Program-made: the position numbers and the translations under genes
Part shown: positions 1 through 5,603 of the stretch, piece by piece
Position numbering within the stretch: the stretch's first letter is position 1
Layout: every line of letters starts with the position of its first letter
DNA from: a virus
Length of the DNA: 26,277 nt
Reading direction: 5' to 3' (one strand)
IMG/VR virus record: IMGVR_UViG_3300025147_000037
Location: 1-26,277 of that record
Notes under the pieces: generated by a model
What the model saw: the letters and a program-made list of their open reading frames with translations, nothing else
What the model was told of the DNA's origin: nothing
The model's database searches: none

Positions 1-2
1 CA

Positions 3-86
3 CCTCGGCGAGTGCCGTCGTGCGGCTGGTACTACAGGCGGAGATTGACCGTGATTGAATTGGCGCGAGCTGCGCCGGAGGAATGA
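3..86 (+). CDS. C-terminal end of an upstream gene (partial, frame uncertain)
   Basis: The frame starting at base 3 is open from the window edge to a TGA at 84-86, one base before the ATG of the next gene, which fits the tight packing of this cluster. Its visible end reads ...CGWYYRRRLTVIELARAAPEE. A second frame (base 2 to a TGA at 56-58) is also open, so which one is translated cannot be settled from so short a piece. No function can be given. Confidence 0.25.
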   Translation, partial: PRRVPSCGWYYRRRLTVIELARAAPEE

Positions 87-87
87 C

Positions 88-417
88 ATGACCAGACAGG
101 GGCCAGATTTCGCTGAGGACATCGCAAGGCTGCACGAGCGAGGAGAACTAGAGCTCCTTCGCGCCGCCCTAGCGAAGAGCGAGGCGGAGATCATCGATCT
201 GCGAGCGGCGCTGGCAGAGGCAAACAACGGTGGCTTGAAAGCCGCTTACCAGGCACAGCAATGCGGTGGCAAGTTGATCGCCTGCCTCGTCGCCCTGCAA
301 GCCGCCGATGCGTACGCCGCTGGAGTCGAGGAAATGCGAAACGGCGGAATCGACATTGCCACGATGGATGATCTGCGGGCTAACTGGATCGCATGCCGCG
401 CCAAGGTGCCCGCATGA
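88..417 (+). CDS. small coiled-coil protein, unknown function
   Basis: A 109-residue protein. The ATG at 88 is preceded by GGAGG seven bases upstream, which is why it is preferred to the upstream TTG at 55. Residues about 8-45 are rich in Ala, Leu and Glu with heptad-like spacing (EIIDLRAALAEAN), so a short coiled coil is likely. The middle holds the only two cysteines before the C-terminal region (QQCGGKLIACL-type stretch). No family is recognised. It is the first complete gene of a four-gene rightward cluster, and its TGA overlaps the next ATG as ATGA at 414-417. Such clusters of short phage genes often serve early host-takeover or regulatory roles, but nothing in this sequence shows which. 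Confidence 0.65.
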   Translation: MTRQGPDFAEDIARLHERGELELLRAALAKSEAEIIDLRAALAEANNGGLKAAYQAQQCGGKLIACLVALQAADAYAAGVEEMRNGGIDIATMDDLRANWIACRAKVPA

Positions 418-650
418 ACTGGAAGGACACATCCTCTGACTCGCTGCAAGAGTCGACGTTGTACCTACCCGCCATTGACATTTCGGTGCATCGCCACGAC
501 GGCGTGGGATCATGGCTGGCGACGTGCCAGGACGTGCGCATGGAGTCGGCTAACTGCGAAACACAGGACCTTGCGGCGGCGCAGCGAAGAGCGGTGGACA
601 TGGTCAAGGCGCGCGTCGCGGCCTATTCAAGGTCGCTGGTGCTTGCATGA
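414..650 (+). CDS. hypothetical protein, 78 aa
   Basis: This small protein starts at the ATG that overlaps the previous stop codon (ATGA), so translation is probably coupled. The in-frame ATG at 393 is less attractive because it lies inside the upstream gene. The N-terminal half is beta-like (TLYLPAIDISVHRH, then GSWLATCQDVRMES) and the C-terminal half is a likely helix (AAAQRRAVDMVKARVAAYSRS). The overall beta-hairpin/helix shape recalls HicB-like or dsRBD-like small folds, but no diagnostic residue is present and no claim is made. It overlaps the next gene by four bases at 647-650. Confidence 0.6.
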   Translation: MNWKDTSSDSLQESTLYLPAIDISVHRHDGVGSWLATCQDVRMESANCETQDLAAAQRRAVDMVKARVAAYSRSLVLA

Positions 651-970
651 CCGCCGACCAGATCGTGCGGGCGCTGGTGAAGCGGGAGCCGATAGCGAAC
701 GTACCGGAGCCGTACGAACGGCACGCGACCACCCCGACGTGCATGCTCTGCGACGGCGAAGATCCGTACAACGAGGGCAAAGTCACCCACGCCGACACCT
801 GCCCATGGCTCGTGGCGGTGCGGTACGTGGCGGATCAGGATAGCTCGTATCGATCCAAGGCGCCGACGGTGACTAGTTGGCATCCAACAGGACCGATTGA
901 GCAACGCTGGGCATATTGCACCCGCTGCGAAAAGCGCGTGGTCGACTGTAAATGCAAGTCGGCGCCATGA
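647..970 (+). CDS. small zinc-ribbon-like protein, 107 aa
   Basis: Two clusters of potential metal ligands are visible: C32-x2-C35, H48 and C52 in the first half, and C91-x2-C94 with C101 and C103 at the C-terminus (YCTRCEKRVVDCKCK). Such paired CxxC knuckles are typical of small phage zinc-binding proteins that touch nucleic acid or protein, so metal binding is inferred and the partner is unknown. The start ATG overlaps the preceding TGA (ATGA). There is no signal peptide or membrane segment. It is the largest member of the rightward cluster and its stop is at 968-970. Confidence 0.6.
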   Translation: MTADQIVRALVKREPIANVPEPYERHATTPTCMLCDGEDPYNEGKVTHADTCPWLVAVRYVADQDSSYRSKAPTVTSWHPTGPIEQRWAYCTRCEKRVVDCKCKSAP

Positions 971-983
971 GCGCACACTGGAC

Positions 984-1103
984 ATGGCCACACTACTGGT
1001 CAACCCGCCCTTCGGCGCCGCGGTAGATGCACAGCCGCTCACGCTGGAGATCATCAAGCAGGGAATGGCGACGATTTACGACGAGAACGGGAATTTACGA
1101 TGA
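984..1103 (+). CDS. hypothetical 39-aa protein
   Basis: This short ORF begins MATLLVNPPFGAAVDAQPL and ends DENGNLR. Its ATG lies 13 bases after the previous stop and has no clear Shine-Dalgarno sequence. An alternative ATG at 967, which overlaps the previous TGA, opens another frame of only 19 codons. The downstream stop overlaps an ATG (ATGA at 1100-1103), continuing the coupling style of the cluster, and this is the main reason to believe the gene is real. No family recognised. Confidence 0.4.
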   Translation: MATLLVNPPFGAAVDAQPLTLEIIKQGMATIYDENGNLR

Positions 1104-1132
1104 CGCGCGCCGAGTGGCAGTACCGGGCCTAG
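1100..1132 (+). pseudogene. possible truncated gene start (10 codons) at a convergent junction
   Basis: An ATG overlapping the previous stop (ATGA) opens MTRAEWQYRA and then stops at a TAG (1130-1132). That TAG lies in the palindrome CCTAGG, where the leftward gene also ends. The coupled start followed by an almost immediate stop looks like the stub of a longer gene cut at a recombination joint, but a ten-codon ORF can equally be chance. Confidence 0.2.
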
Positions 1133-1323
1133 GTAAACACCAGCATCCGCAGCACAGGCCCCACGACGGGCTCAAGACATGCCTTCGCCGCCGCATATTC
1201 CCGGCATTCGGCCTCGGTCGGCAGGATGCAAATCAGTTCCTGTAAGCCGCAGCGACGGGCGTAGTACCACCCGCTTGGCTCGTAGGGGATTTTGCCGCGA
1301 CCGGTGACCCTGTTGTCGGTCAT
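1129..1323 (-). CDS. hypothetical 64-aa protein at the end of the late operon
   Basis: The ATG overlaps the stop of the upstream lipoprotein gene (AAATGA), so it is probably co-translated with it. The protein is basic at its N-terminus (MTDNRVTGRGKIPYEPSG), has an aromatic WYY motif near residue 19, and carries three Cys residues (CGLQELIC, AECREY). No family is recognised. It is the last gene of the long leftward transcription unit and ends exactly where the rightward cluster ends. The GWYY motif resembles the one in the partial ORF at the left edge of the window; only about 14 bases match, so this may be chance. Confidence 0.5.
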   Translation of the reverse strand: MTDNRVTGRGKIPYEPSGWYYARRCGLQELICILPTEAECREYAAAKACLEPVVGPVLRMLVFT

Positions 1324-1640
1324 TTACAGCGACAGTCGACAAGCCAGCCATGGCAAGTACACACGCCAACGGCACAAGTAAGGCCACAGCATGGCTCGCC
1401 CAGCGATCCACAGTGCCCCGTAAGGTCCGGCGGCGACGGGCGCAGGTCGCGTGGCTGCGCAAGGTCTACGGGCTGCGCCAGGTCCATGGGTTGTACCAGA
1501 TCGAAGGCCATGGCCAGATCGGGTACCGACGTCATGTCGACAACGGCACTCATGTCAGGTTCGGCAAGGTCGGCAATCGTGTTGGAGACGCCAGCGTCGC
1601 AGGCGCACCCGAAAAATACCAAGGCGAGTAGCAAACGCAT
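1320..1640 (-). CDS. secreted or lipoprotein-like Cys-rich protein with Asp/Pro linker (putative cargo)
   Basis: The 106-residue product starts at the ATG preceded by GAGGGGG with five-base spacing; the longer frame upstream lacks such a site. Residues 1-14 form an export signal (MRLLLALVFFGCAC) with Cys at 12 and 14, a weak lipobox. Residues 22-73 are a low-complexity linker of PDL/VDM/DLA units. Residues 77-106 hold eight cysteines (HCGSLGEPCCGLTC pattern), suggesting a compact disulfide-bonded knot. Asp-Leu-Ala linkers and the GxPCC pattern are familiar from myxobacterial surface lipoproteins, which suggests a host-derived cargo gene displayed on the cell surface. It follows the M15 peptidase gene by 16 bases, so it is probably expressed late or with lysis. 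It could instead be a lysis accessory lipoprotein, though the Cys-knot is not spanin-like. Confidence 0.7.
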   Translation of the reverse strand: MRLLLALVFFGCACDAGVSNTIADLAEPDMSAVVDMTSVPDLAMAFDLVQPMDLAQPVDLAQPRDLRPSPPDLTGHCGSLGEPCCGLTCAVGVCTCHGWLVDCRCK

Positions 1641-1656
1641 GAAGACCCCCTCAGTT

Positions 1657-2187
1657 TTAAATTCCCGATCCGAACTGAAAATGCATGGGGTCTGGAGTCG
1701 GAAACGTCCCGCCCCAAGTAAATCCAGCATCGGCAAAACACTTTCGAAACGCGTCTGGCATATCGCAGACCATCAGCGACCGCATCGGATTGGTATCGGC
1801 GTTGATGTCGACGGCCGCCGCAACGCTGTGAACACTCAGGCCCTCGCTCCAGCCCACGACATCGCCAGAGCCTTTCGCCACGCGCTTGGGACGCGGGCAG
1901 AACGCGCCGATGGTTCGGATAGTGTACTCGGGGCACGTCGCCTGCCAGGCCGTCAGGGCAGAGCGCAGGGGCACGACCAGAAGACGGTGGACGTAGAGCG
2001 GCTTCGCGAGCCCAGGGAAGTCGCGCACCACGACGCAGTTCTGTGATTCCCAGCGTGGTGGCGATACGATTTGCCAGCCGTCTGGGCCACGTCGGATCTT
2101 GACGTCGCCATAGGCCGCGATGACCTCGGCGAGACCCCGAGGTGGCGGGTAGTCCTGGCTCGGCGCTGGTGGAATTAGGATTGACAT
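1657..2187 (-). CDS. M15-family D-Ala-D-Ala/L-Ala-D-Glu-type peptidase (endolysin)
   Basis: This 176-residue protein cuts peptide cross-links or stem peptides of peptidoglycan to release phage. The zinc site of the M15 (VanY/Peptidase_M15_4) family is readable: S118-V-H120 with D127 six residues on (SVHSVAAAVDIN), then FTWGG at 156-160 and D166-P-M-H169-F near the C-terminus. H120, D127 and H169 are the expected zinc ligands. There is no signal peptide, so it needs a holin or other export route. It lies downstream of a cassette of membrane proteins and a small lipoprotein. The ATG at 2187 has a modest GGTGAT upstream. A strong inverted repeat (2218-2262) sits in its leader and could affect its expression. 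Confidence 0.85.
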   Translation of the reverse strand: MSILIPPAPSQDYPPPRGLAEVIAAYGDVKIRRGPDGWQIVSPPRWESQNCVVVRDFPGLAKPLYVHRLLVVPLRSALTAWQATCPEYTIRTIGAFCPRPKRVAKGSGDVVGWSEGLSVHSVAAAVDINADTNPMRSLMVCDMPDAFRKCFADAGFTWGGTFPTPDPMHFQFGSGI

Positions 2188-2217
2188 TTATCACCGTTCA
2201 TGGTGGCGTGGTCCTAT

Positions 2218-2262
2218 GGGCTCGTGCGGGAACTCGCGCAATAAATATTTCCGCACGAGCCC
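2218..2262. repeat. 15-bp inverted repeat upstream of the endolysin gene
   Basis: GGGCTCGTGCGG (2218-2229) is perfectly complementary to CCGCACGAGCCC (2251-2262). The stem extends to 15 pairs with one G-T wobble, leaving a 15-base loop. It lies between the stop of the 56-residue gene and the endolysin start in leftward transcription. No T-run follows on either strand, so it is not a standard intrinsic terminator. It may be an mRNA-processing or stability hairpin, or a protein-binding site. The 110-base gap 2188-2296 holds nothing else I can identify. Confidence 0.8.
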
Positions 2263-2296
2263 TATCCACTAGCGGCGATCCGCGCCCTCGGCTTCT

Positions 2297-2467
2297 TCAC
2301 GCCTGCCCCCGCAAATCCCTGATCTGTTGTTCGGCCAGATCGAGATCTGACCGCATACGAGACAACACCGTCGGTACGTGCTCGACGCGGTCAGCCTCGA
2401 TGGCCAGTATCATGATCTTGTTGGCAGCGAGGATCAGGGCCTCACGCGGTGTACGAGGGGCGCTCAC
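2297..2467 (-). CDS. hypothetical 56-aa helical protein in the lysis cassette
   Basis: The GTG start overlaps the stop of the preceding lipoprotein gene (GTGA), which decides the start over a longer frame reaching 2503. The product is mostly helical, with a likely coiled coil at the end (SRMRSDLDLAEQQIRDLRGQ) and no membrane segment or signal peptide. Its place in a run of small lysis-type genes suggests an accessory role such as an antiholin or spanin partner, but without a TM segment this is only positional. No family recognised. Confidence 0.6.
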   Translation of the reverse strand: MSAPRTPREALILAANKIMILAIEADRVEHVPTVLSRMRSDLDLAEQQIRDLRGQA

Positions 2468-2595
2468 CGTCCACCATCGGTATGGCGAACGTCGCCGATC
2501 CATTCACTGTCACCGGGCATGTACGGGTTGTGGTCCATGGCGAACCACGCCGCGCAGCCGGTGAGGGCGAAGGCCAAAAGGGCGAAGAACCTCAC
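2464..2595 (-). CDS. small lipoprotein, 43 aa (candidate outer-membrane spanin)
   Basis: This gene is short and easily missed. The GTG start overlaps the previous stop (CCGTGAGG) and its own stop overlaps the next GTG, so it is translationally coupled on both sides. The sequence MRFFALLAFALTGCAAW is a clear signal peptide with lipobox L11-T-G-C14. The mature part is only 30 residues (CAAWFAMDHNPYMPGDSEW...). Very short lipoproteins next to an endolysin are typical of Rz1-like outer-membrane spanins. Against this, the mature part is not notably proline-rich and the gene is not nested inside an obvious i-spanin gene. The role is inferred from class and position. Confidence 0.65.
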   Translation of the reverse strand: MRFFALLAFALTGCAAWFAMDHNPYMPGDSEWIGDVRHTDGGR

Positions 2596-2852
2596 GGCTG
2601 TTTGATAATCGGATTGGTGGCCGGCTCGTGGTCGAACTTGTCGTGGATCTCAGCCTTCGATGCAGCAAGCACCGCATCCAGTTCCGGCAGCAAGCCAGCG
2701 ACAGTCTCGCCCGTAGTTTTCAGCGCATCGTTGAGCATCTGCAACGCCGTCGCCTCATCCTTGGCGTTGATCGCCTCTTTCGCCGCCATGGCCGCCTGAA
2801 TCGCCGACGCCGAAAACTTGACCACCATTTCTGCGATAGATGCCAAGTCCAT
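2592..2852 (-). CDS. Ala-rich helical protein, 86 aa, unknown function
   Basis: The start ATG overlaps the stop of the upstream gene (TAATG) and is preceded by GGAGG about nine bases upstream, so the frame extending to 2936 is not used. The protein begins MDLASIAEMVVKFSASAIQ and is strongly helical and Ala-rich (KEAINAKDEATALQMLNDALK), ending in a charged tail. There is no strongly hydrophobic TM segment and no signal peptide. It sits between a holin/lipoprotein-like gene and a small lipoprotein gene, so a lysis-related or cytoplasmic accessory role is possible. It matches no family I recognise. Confidence 0.6.
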   Translation of the reverse strand: MDLASIAEMVVKFSASAIQAAMAAKEAINAKDEATALQMLNDALKTTGETVAGLLPELDAVLAASKAEIHDKFDHEPATNPIIKQP

Positions 2853-3529
2853 TAGATGCCTCCAGGAAGTTTGACGCCGAGGGGCGCCAAGACGGGTTGC
2901 AACTTGTAGTAGAGGTCCATGGCCAGCGCCATCCACTGAGCCAGGTCAGCGGGCGTTGCAGAGGCTTTGGCGATGGTCTGGACACGGTCACGACCGTAGA
3001 TCAGCGACTGGTAGGCAGCCTGCAATCCCGACGCGGCAACACGGCAGCGCTTGTCGATGTCGTCGACGGCGGCGGTTGCATCAGCCTCGGTCTTGCTCGA
3101 CTGGATGGCCTGATGTTCGACGCCCTTGCACGCGTCCGGCAGTTCCTTGGCGGCGATGCTGGTCCACGCTGCGGCTGCGGCCATGGTCTGATAGCTGACT
3201 TTCACCGTGGGCGCGCACGCCGACAGCAAGCCCGCGCCGATGAGCAAGAACGGGAGGAGGCGTAGCGAATGGGGCCCCGACGGCGGAGGCGGCAACGGCG
3301 CCGGGTCTTGCGTGGTGGTCACGGTCACGCTGTTGACCACCGCTTTGCCGCCGACGATGGGAACGCCGAGCAGCGCCAACACGTTGAACAACACGGCGTT
3401 GATAATCATAACGGCGACAGCAGCCTTACTGCCGGGGGTGAAAATACTAGCGAGCGACAGCATCGCCAGCGTGTTGAATACGGCGGCCAGAATTAGCGAC
3501 ATCCAAGGCGGGATTTTCAGGGGCTGCAT
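2852..3529 (-). CDS. holin-like two-TM N-terminus joined to an internal lipobox domain
   Basis: The 225-residue product starts at an ATG with AGGAG six bases upstream. Residues about 9-30 and 37-59 are two hydrophobic helices with a short turn, as in small two-TM holins. A Pro-rich linker follows (QDPAPLPPPPSGP). Then residues 88-105 read as a fresh lipoprotein signal (LRLLPFLLIGAGLLSAC) with an LSAC box at 102-105. The rest (about 120 residues) is helical and soluble. The frame is continuous with no stop. Either this is one protein with three membrane segments, or an internal start produces a separate lipoprotein; a TTG before the Pro run could serve but has no ribosome site. Lysis context supports a role in membrane permeabilisation or spanning. 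No named family is recognised. Confidence 0.6.
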   Translation of the reverse strand: MQPLKIPPWMSLILAAVFNTLAMLSLASIFTPGSKAAVAVMIINAVLFNVLALLGVPIVGGKAVVNSVTVTTTQDPAPLPPPPSGPHSLRLLPFLLIGAGLLSACAPTVKVSYQTMAAAAAWTSIAAKELPDACKGVEHQAIQSSKTEADATAAVDDIDKRCRVAASGLQAAYQSLIYGRDRVQTIAKASATPADLAQWMALAMDLYYKLQPVLAPLGVKLPGGI

Positions 3530-3538
3530 GGTGGTCTC

Positions 3539-3982
3539 CTATAGTCCTGCAATTTTGAGAGCGATCGCGGCGACACCGCCAAGCGTGATTGTGATGACGA
3601 GCAGCAACACCAGCCGCTGGCCACGCGGGGTCATCTCGTCGAGCTTGGCCAGAATCTTGATCGGACTGCGGCCGTTGTCAGGTCCGGCCGACAGCGTGAG
3701 TTGTCGATTTGCAACAAGCGTCAGCGCGGCCCCCATGGTGTCCAATCGCGAGCTGATTTCTTTCCAACGAATGTCATTGGCTCGGTCGAGTGTTTCCCGT
3801 CGAGTTTCGGAGTCATAGATCGTGACCGAAACTTTCTCTAGTCCGCGCGCAAGACGTTCATTGACGGTGGTTTTTTTGTTCGTAGCCGCGGTCTGATCGA
3901 GCAACAGGTTACAGAGCCGATCAATTTGCTGCGACCTGCCATCAACTATGGGCCTGAGTGGCGTAAGCTTTTCGTCGCTCAT
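3539..3982 (-). CDS. tail-anchored membrane protein (XhlA-like topology), lysis cassette
   Basis: This 147-residue protein has a very strong ribosome site (GGAGGAGGT, five bases before the ATG). Residues about 15-95 look like amphipathic helices or coiled coil with many charges, and residues 123-145 form one clear TM helix (RLVLLLVITITLGGVAAIAL) near the C-terminus. A cytoplasmic coiled coil with a C-terminal membrane anchor is the layout of XhlA-type holin-associated proteins, though this one is longer than the usual 80-90 residues. Its start lies 41 bases inside the preceding gene in another frame. Holin, antiholin or anchor protein are all possible. I am sure of the topology, not of the role. 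Confidence 0.6.
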   Translation of the reverse strand: MSDEKLTPLRPIVDGRSQQIDRLCNLLLDQTAATNKKTTVNERLARGLEKVSVTIYDSETRRETLDRANDIRWKEISSRLDTMGAALTLVANRQLTLSAGPDNGRSPIKILAKLDEMTPRGQRLVLLLVITITLGGVAAIALKIAGL

Positions 3983-4157
3983 TGGGTACCTCCTCCGACT
4001 GCATCGCGCCGATAGATGCCCGCACGGTTGCCTCGGTGCGGTCTACAAAATGGTCGAGCGATTCGCCCGGCCATCGGTGCGACTCGGGTTTGTCTTTGAC
4101 CCCGACGGTCCAGCCGAGGCCGATTGCGCACAGGAACAGCATGCCGGCGCTGATCAT
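3942..4157 (-). CDS. small N-terminal TM protein, 71 aa (holin/i-spanin-type candidate)
   Basis: The start ATG overlaps the preceding stop (ATGA) and has GAGG six bases upstream. Residues 1-19 (MISAGMLFLCAIGLGWTVG) form a single signal-anchor helix. The remaining 50 residues are polar and partly helical (DHFVDRTEATVRASIGAMQSE). One N-terminal TM with a short periplasmic tail fits an inner-membrane spanin or pinholin-like role, but the tail is short for a span across the periplasm. The 3' end overlaps the next gene by 41 bases in a different frame, unusually long for this otherwise 4-base-overlap operon. Confidence 0.55.
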   Translation of the reverse strand: MISAGMLFLCAIGLGWTVGVKDKPESHRWPGESLDHFVDRTEATVRASIGAMQSEEVPNERRKAYATQAHS

Positions 4158-4357
4158 TTGGCCCTCAAGATCTTGACTTCACCCGGGCCGCCGAAGCCGA
4201 ATTGGTCCAGCGCGCCGAACGCGTGCTTGTGGGCTATGTGGTCGCCGACCACTTGGAAGCGCAATTGTGCGTTGACCATGTCCGCGCGCGCAAGTTGCAG
4301 ATCAAGCGCGTCCTCACGGGACAGCATCTCTGGTGCCGGGCTGATATCAGGTTCCAT
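4154..4357 (-). CDS. hypothetical 67-aa protein between fibre and lysis genes
   Basis: The start ATG overlaps the fibre gene's TAA (TAATG), so a much longer frame reaching 4927 is rejected as a shadow of the fibre gene. The protein begins MEPDISPAPEMLSREDALDL and is mostly helical, ending in a Gly-rich tail (DQFGFGGPGEVKILRAK). No TM segment or signal is present. Its position directly after the distal fibre gene could suit a fibre chaperone, but small size and no family match leave this as a guess. Confidence 0.55.
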   Translation of the reverse strand: MEPDISPAPEMLSREDALDLQLARADMVNAQLRFQVVGDHIAHKHAFGALDQFGFGGPGEVKILRAK

Positions 4358-5559
4358 TATCCAGTCACAATCTGGACCCATGAATAGGTCCCCGCCGCTG
4401 CTTTGAGCGACATGTAAAGTTTGTCGGCGACGCCACCGCCGCCGGCGAGATACTTGAAGCTGCCGACGTTGGCAGCGGTTGCTGTGCCGAGGGCGTTGCT
4501 GCCGAGCTGTAGAGCGCCATTGACAAGCGTTCCGGCGCTGCCAACGCCGTCGATCTCGACTTGATCGTTGGCGTTGTTCCGGATCATGGCGATAAATCCG
4601 TTTGCCGCTGCGTTGAGCCCGTAGCAGAGGTACTGATTGTTGACCATCTTGCGGATGAACGAACCCGGCGCAAAATGCAGCGCACCTTGTCCGCTCTGGC
4701 CGATGCCGCCAGCGTCGTAGATCTGGAACCAAAACGACGCCTGGTCGCGTGGGCCTAACGTGACCACGTCTTGGTACATGAGCGTCGACAGTTGCAGCGA
4801 CGGTGCGTACTGGAAGATCGTCGAGAATGGCCGGTACTGCACCGACGCGGCAGTAGCAAATGCGATGTGCCGTTCCACTTGCCGCACGGTCCCGGACGGC
4901 GCGTAATATTGTTCGTACGCATCCCACGTCGCGGCGTTGACGCCGTCGAAGCTGCCGCCGCCGTTATTGACGTTCCAGCCGCGGAGCATGACGAAGTCTT
5001 TGCGGGCTGAGTCGGCGGGGTTGACTGAGCCGCTTACGAATTCATGCCAAGCCGTGTCACCAGCCGAGGCGGGATCTTGCGGCTGGATGCGCAGATACTC
5101 CAAGATGTTGCCGCCCGTCGACAGAGCGGCAATCTTGACATCGCTTGCGCCTGACTGATTGATCTCTAGCGACGCGGTAGCAGTCAGTGCAGGCAGCACG
5201 GGATTCGTCGCTGTCGACTGCAAGATCCAGCCGTAGCTGGTCTTCAGTTGGCTGACCGTGAATGGTCCGGCGAGGCCCTCGGGGAACGCGCCACGCCAGC
5301 GGGTGCCGTCCGGCATAAGTAGATCCCACAGCGCGGTTGTCGGGTCACATTCGCTTGGCCACGGGCCTACGGTGGTCCATGTGCCGTCACCGGCGATGGT
5401 GATAGGCCGCGTCGGCACCAAGATCTCACGGAGGACGCCGCCGATCTTGACGAAGACCGGCTGGGTTGCAGGGATCAGCCGGATCTGTTGGCCAATCTGC
5501 GGCACAGGTGCGCCGCTGTTGTCAATGGCTAACGCCTTGTCAATAATCGTGCAGCTCAA
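4357..5559 (-). CDS. tail fibre / receptor-binding-type protein
   Basis: The chosen start is TTG at 5559 (MSCTIIDKALAIDNSGAPV), because GGAGGTG stands six to seven bases upstream; the ATG at 5586 has none. The 400-residue product has a small N-terminal beta domain (about 1-110), then a Gly/Ser/Asn-rich beta body (repeated NNGGG- and GSAGTLVNGALQLGSN-like stretches) and a C-terminal region ending YSWVQIVTG. Such low-Cys, beta-rich proteins after the baseplate genes are typically distal fibres that bind the host surface. No specific fold is recognised. It is separated from the other fibre-like gene (6149-7000) by an oppositely oriented lipoprotein gene, an unusual interruption of the tail operon. 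Confidence 0.65.
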   Translation of the reverse strand: MSCTIIDKALAIDNSGAPVPQIGQQIRLIPATQPVFVKIGGVLREILVPTRPITIAGDGTWTTVGPWPSECDPTTALWDLLMPDGTRWRGAFPEGLAGPFTVSQLKTSYGWILQSTATNPVLPALTATASLEINQSGASDVKIAALSTGGNILEYLRIQPQDPASAGDTAWHEFVSGSVNPADSARKDFVMLRGWNVNNGGGSFDGVNAATWDAYEQYYAPSGTVRQVERHIAFATAASVQYRPFSTIFQYAPSLQLSTLMYQDVVTLGPRDQASFWFQIYDAGGIGQSGQGALHFAPGSFIRKMVNNQYLCYGLNAAANGFIAMIRNNANDQVEIDGVGSAGTLVNGALQLGSNALGTATAANVGSFKYLAGGGGVADKLYMSLKAAAGTYSWVQIVTG

Positions 5560-5589
5560 TTGACACCTCCAGAATAAGCGCGCCATAAT
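5560..5589 (+). promoter_or_regulatory. near-consensus sigma70-type promoter for the cargo lipoprotein gene
   Basis: TTGACA at 5560-5565 is a perfect -35 box. CATAAT at 5584-5589 matches the -10 consensus at five of six positions, with an 18-base spacer. The predicted start near 5596 leaves a leader of about eight bases before the ATG at 5604, with AGGTG as ribosome site. The -35 box directly abuts the TTG start codon (5559-5557) of the leftward fibre gene, so this 44-base gap serves both genes. Confidence 0.65.
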
Positions 5590-5603
5590 TGCGTCAGGTG
5601 AAA

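Noticed and set aside
1550-2194. 214-aa - strand frame overlapping the endolysin
   Set aside because: Overlaps the M15 peptidase in another frame; the peptidase has the catalytic residues and coupling.
2218-2262. Reading the inverted repeat as an intrinsic terminator
   Set aside because: No T-run on either strand after the stem, and a 15-base loop is large for a terminator.
4154-4927. 257-aa frame covering the 67-aa gene
   Set aside because: Upstream part is an Arg-rich shadow of the fibre gene; the coupled TAATG start gives the likely short gene.
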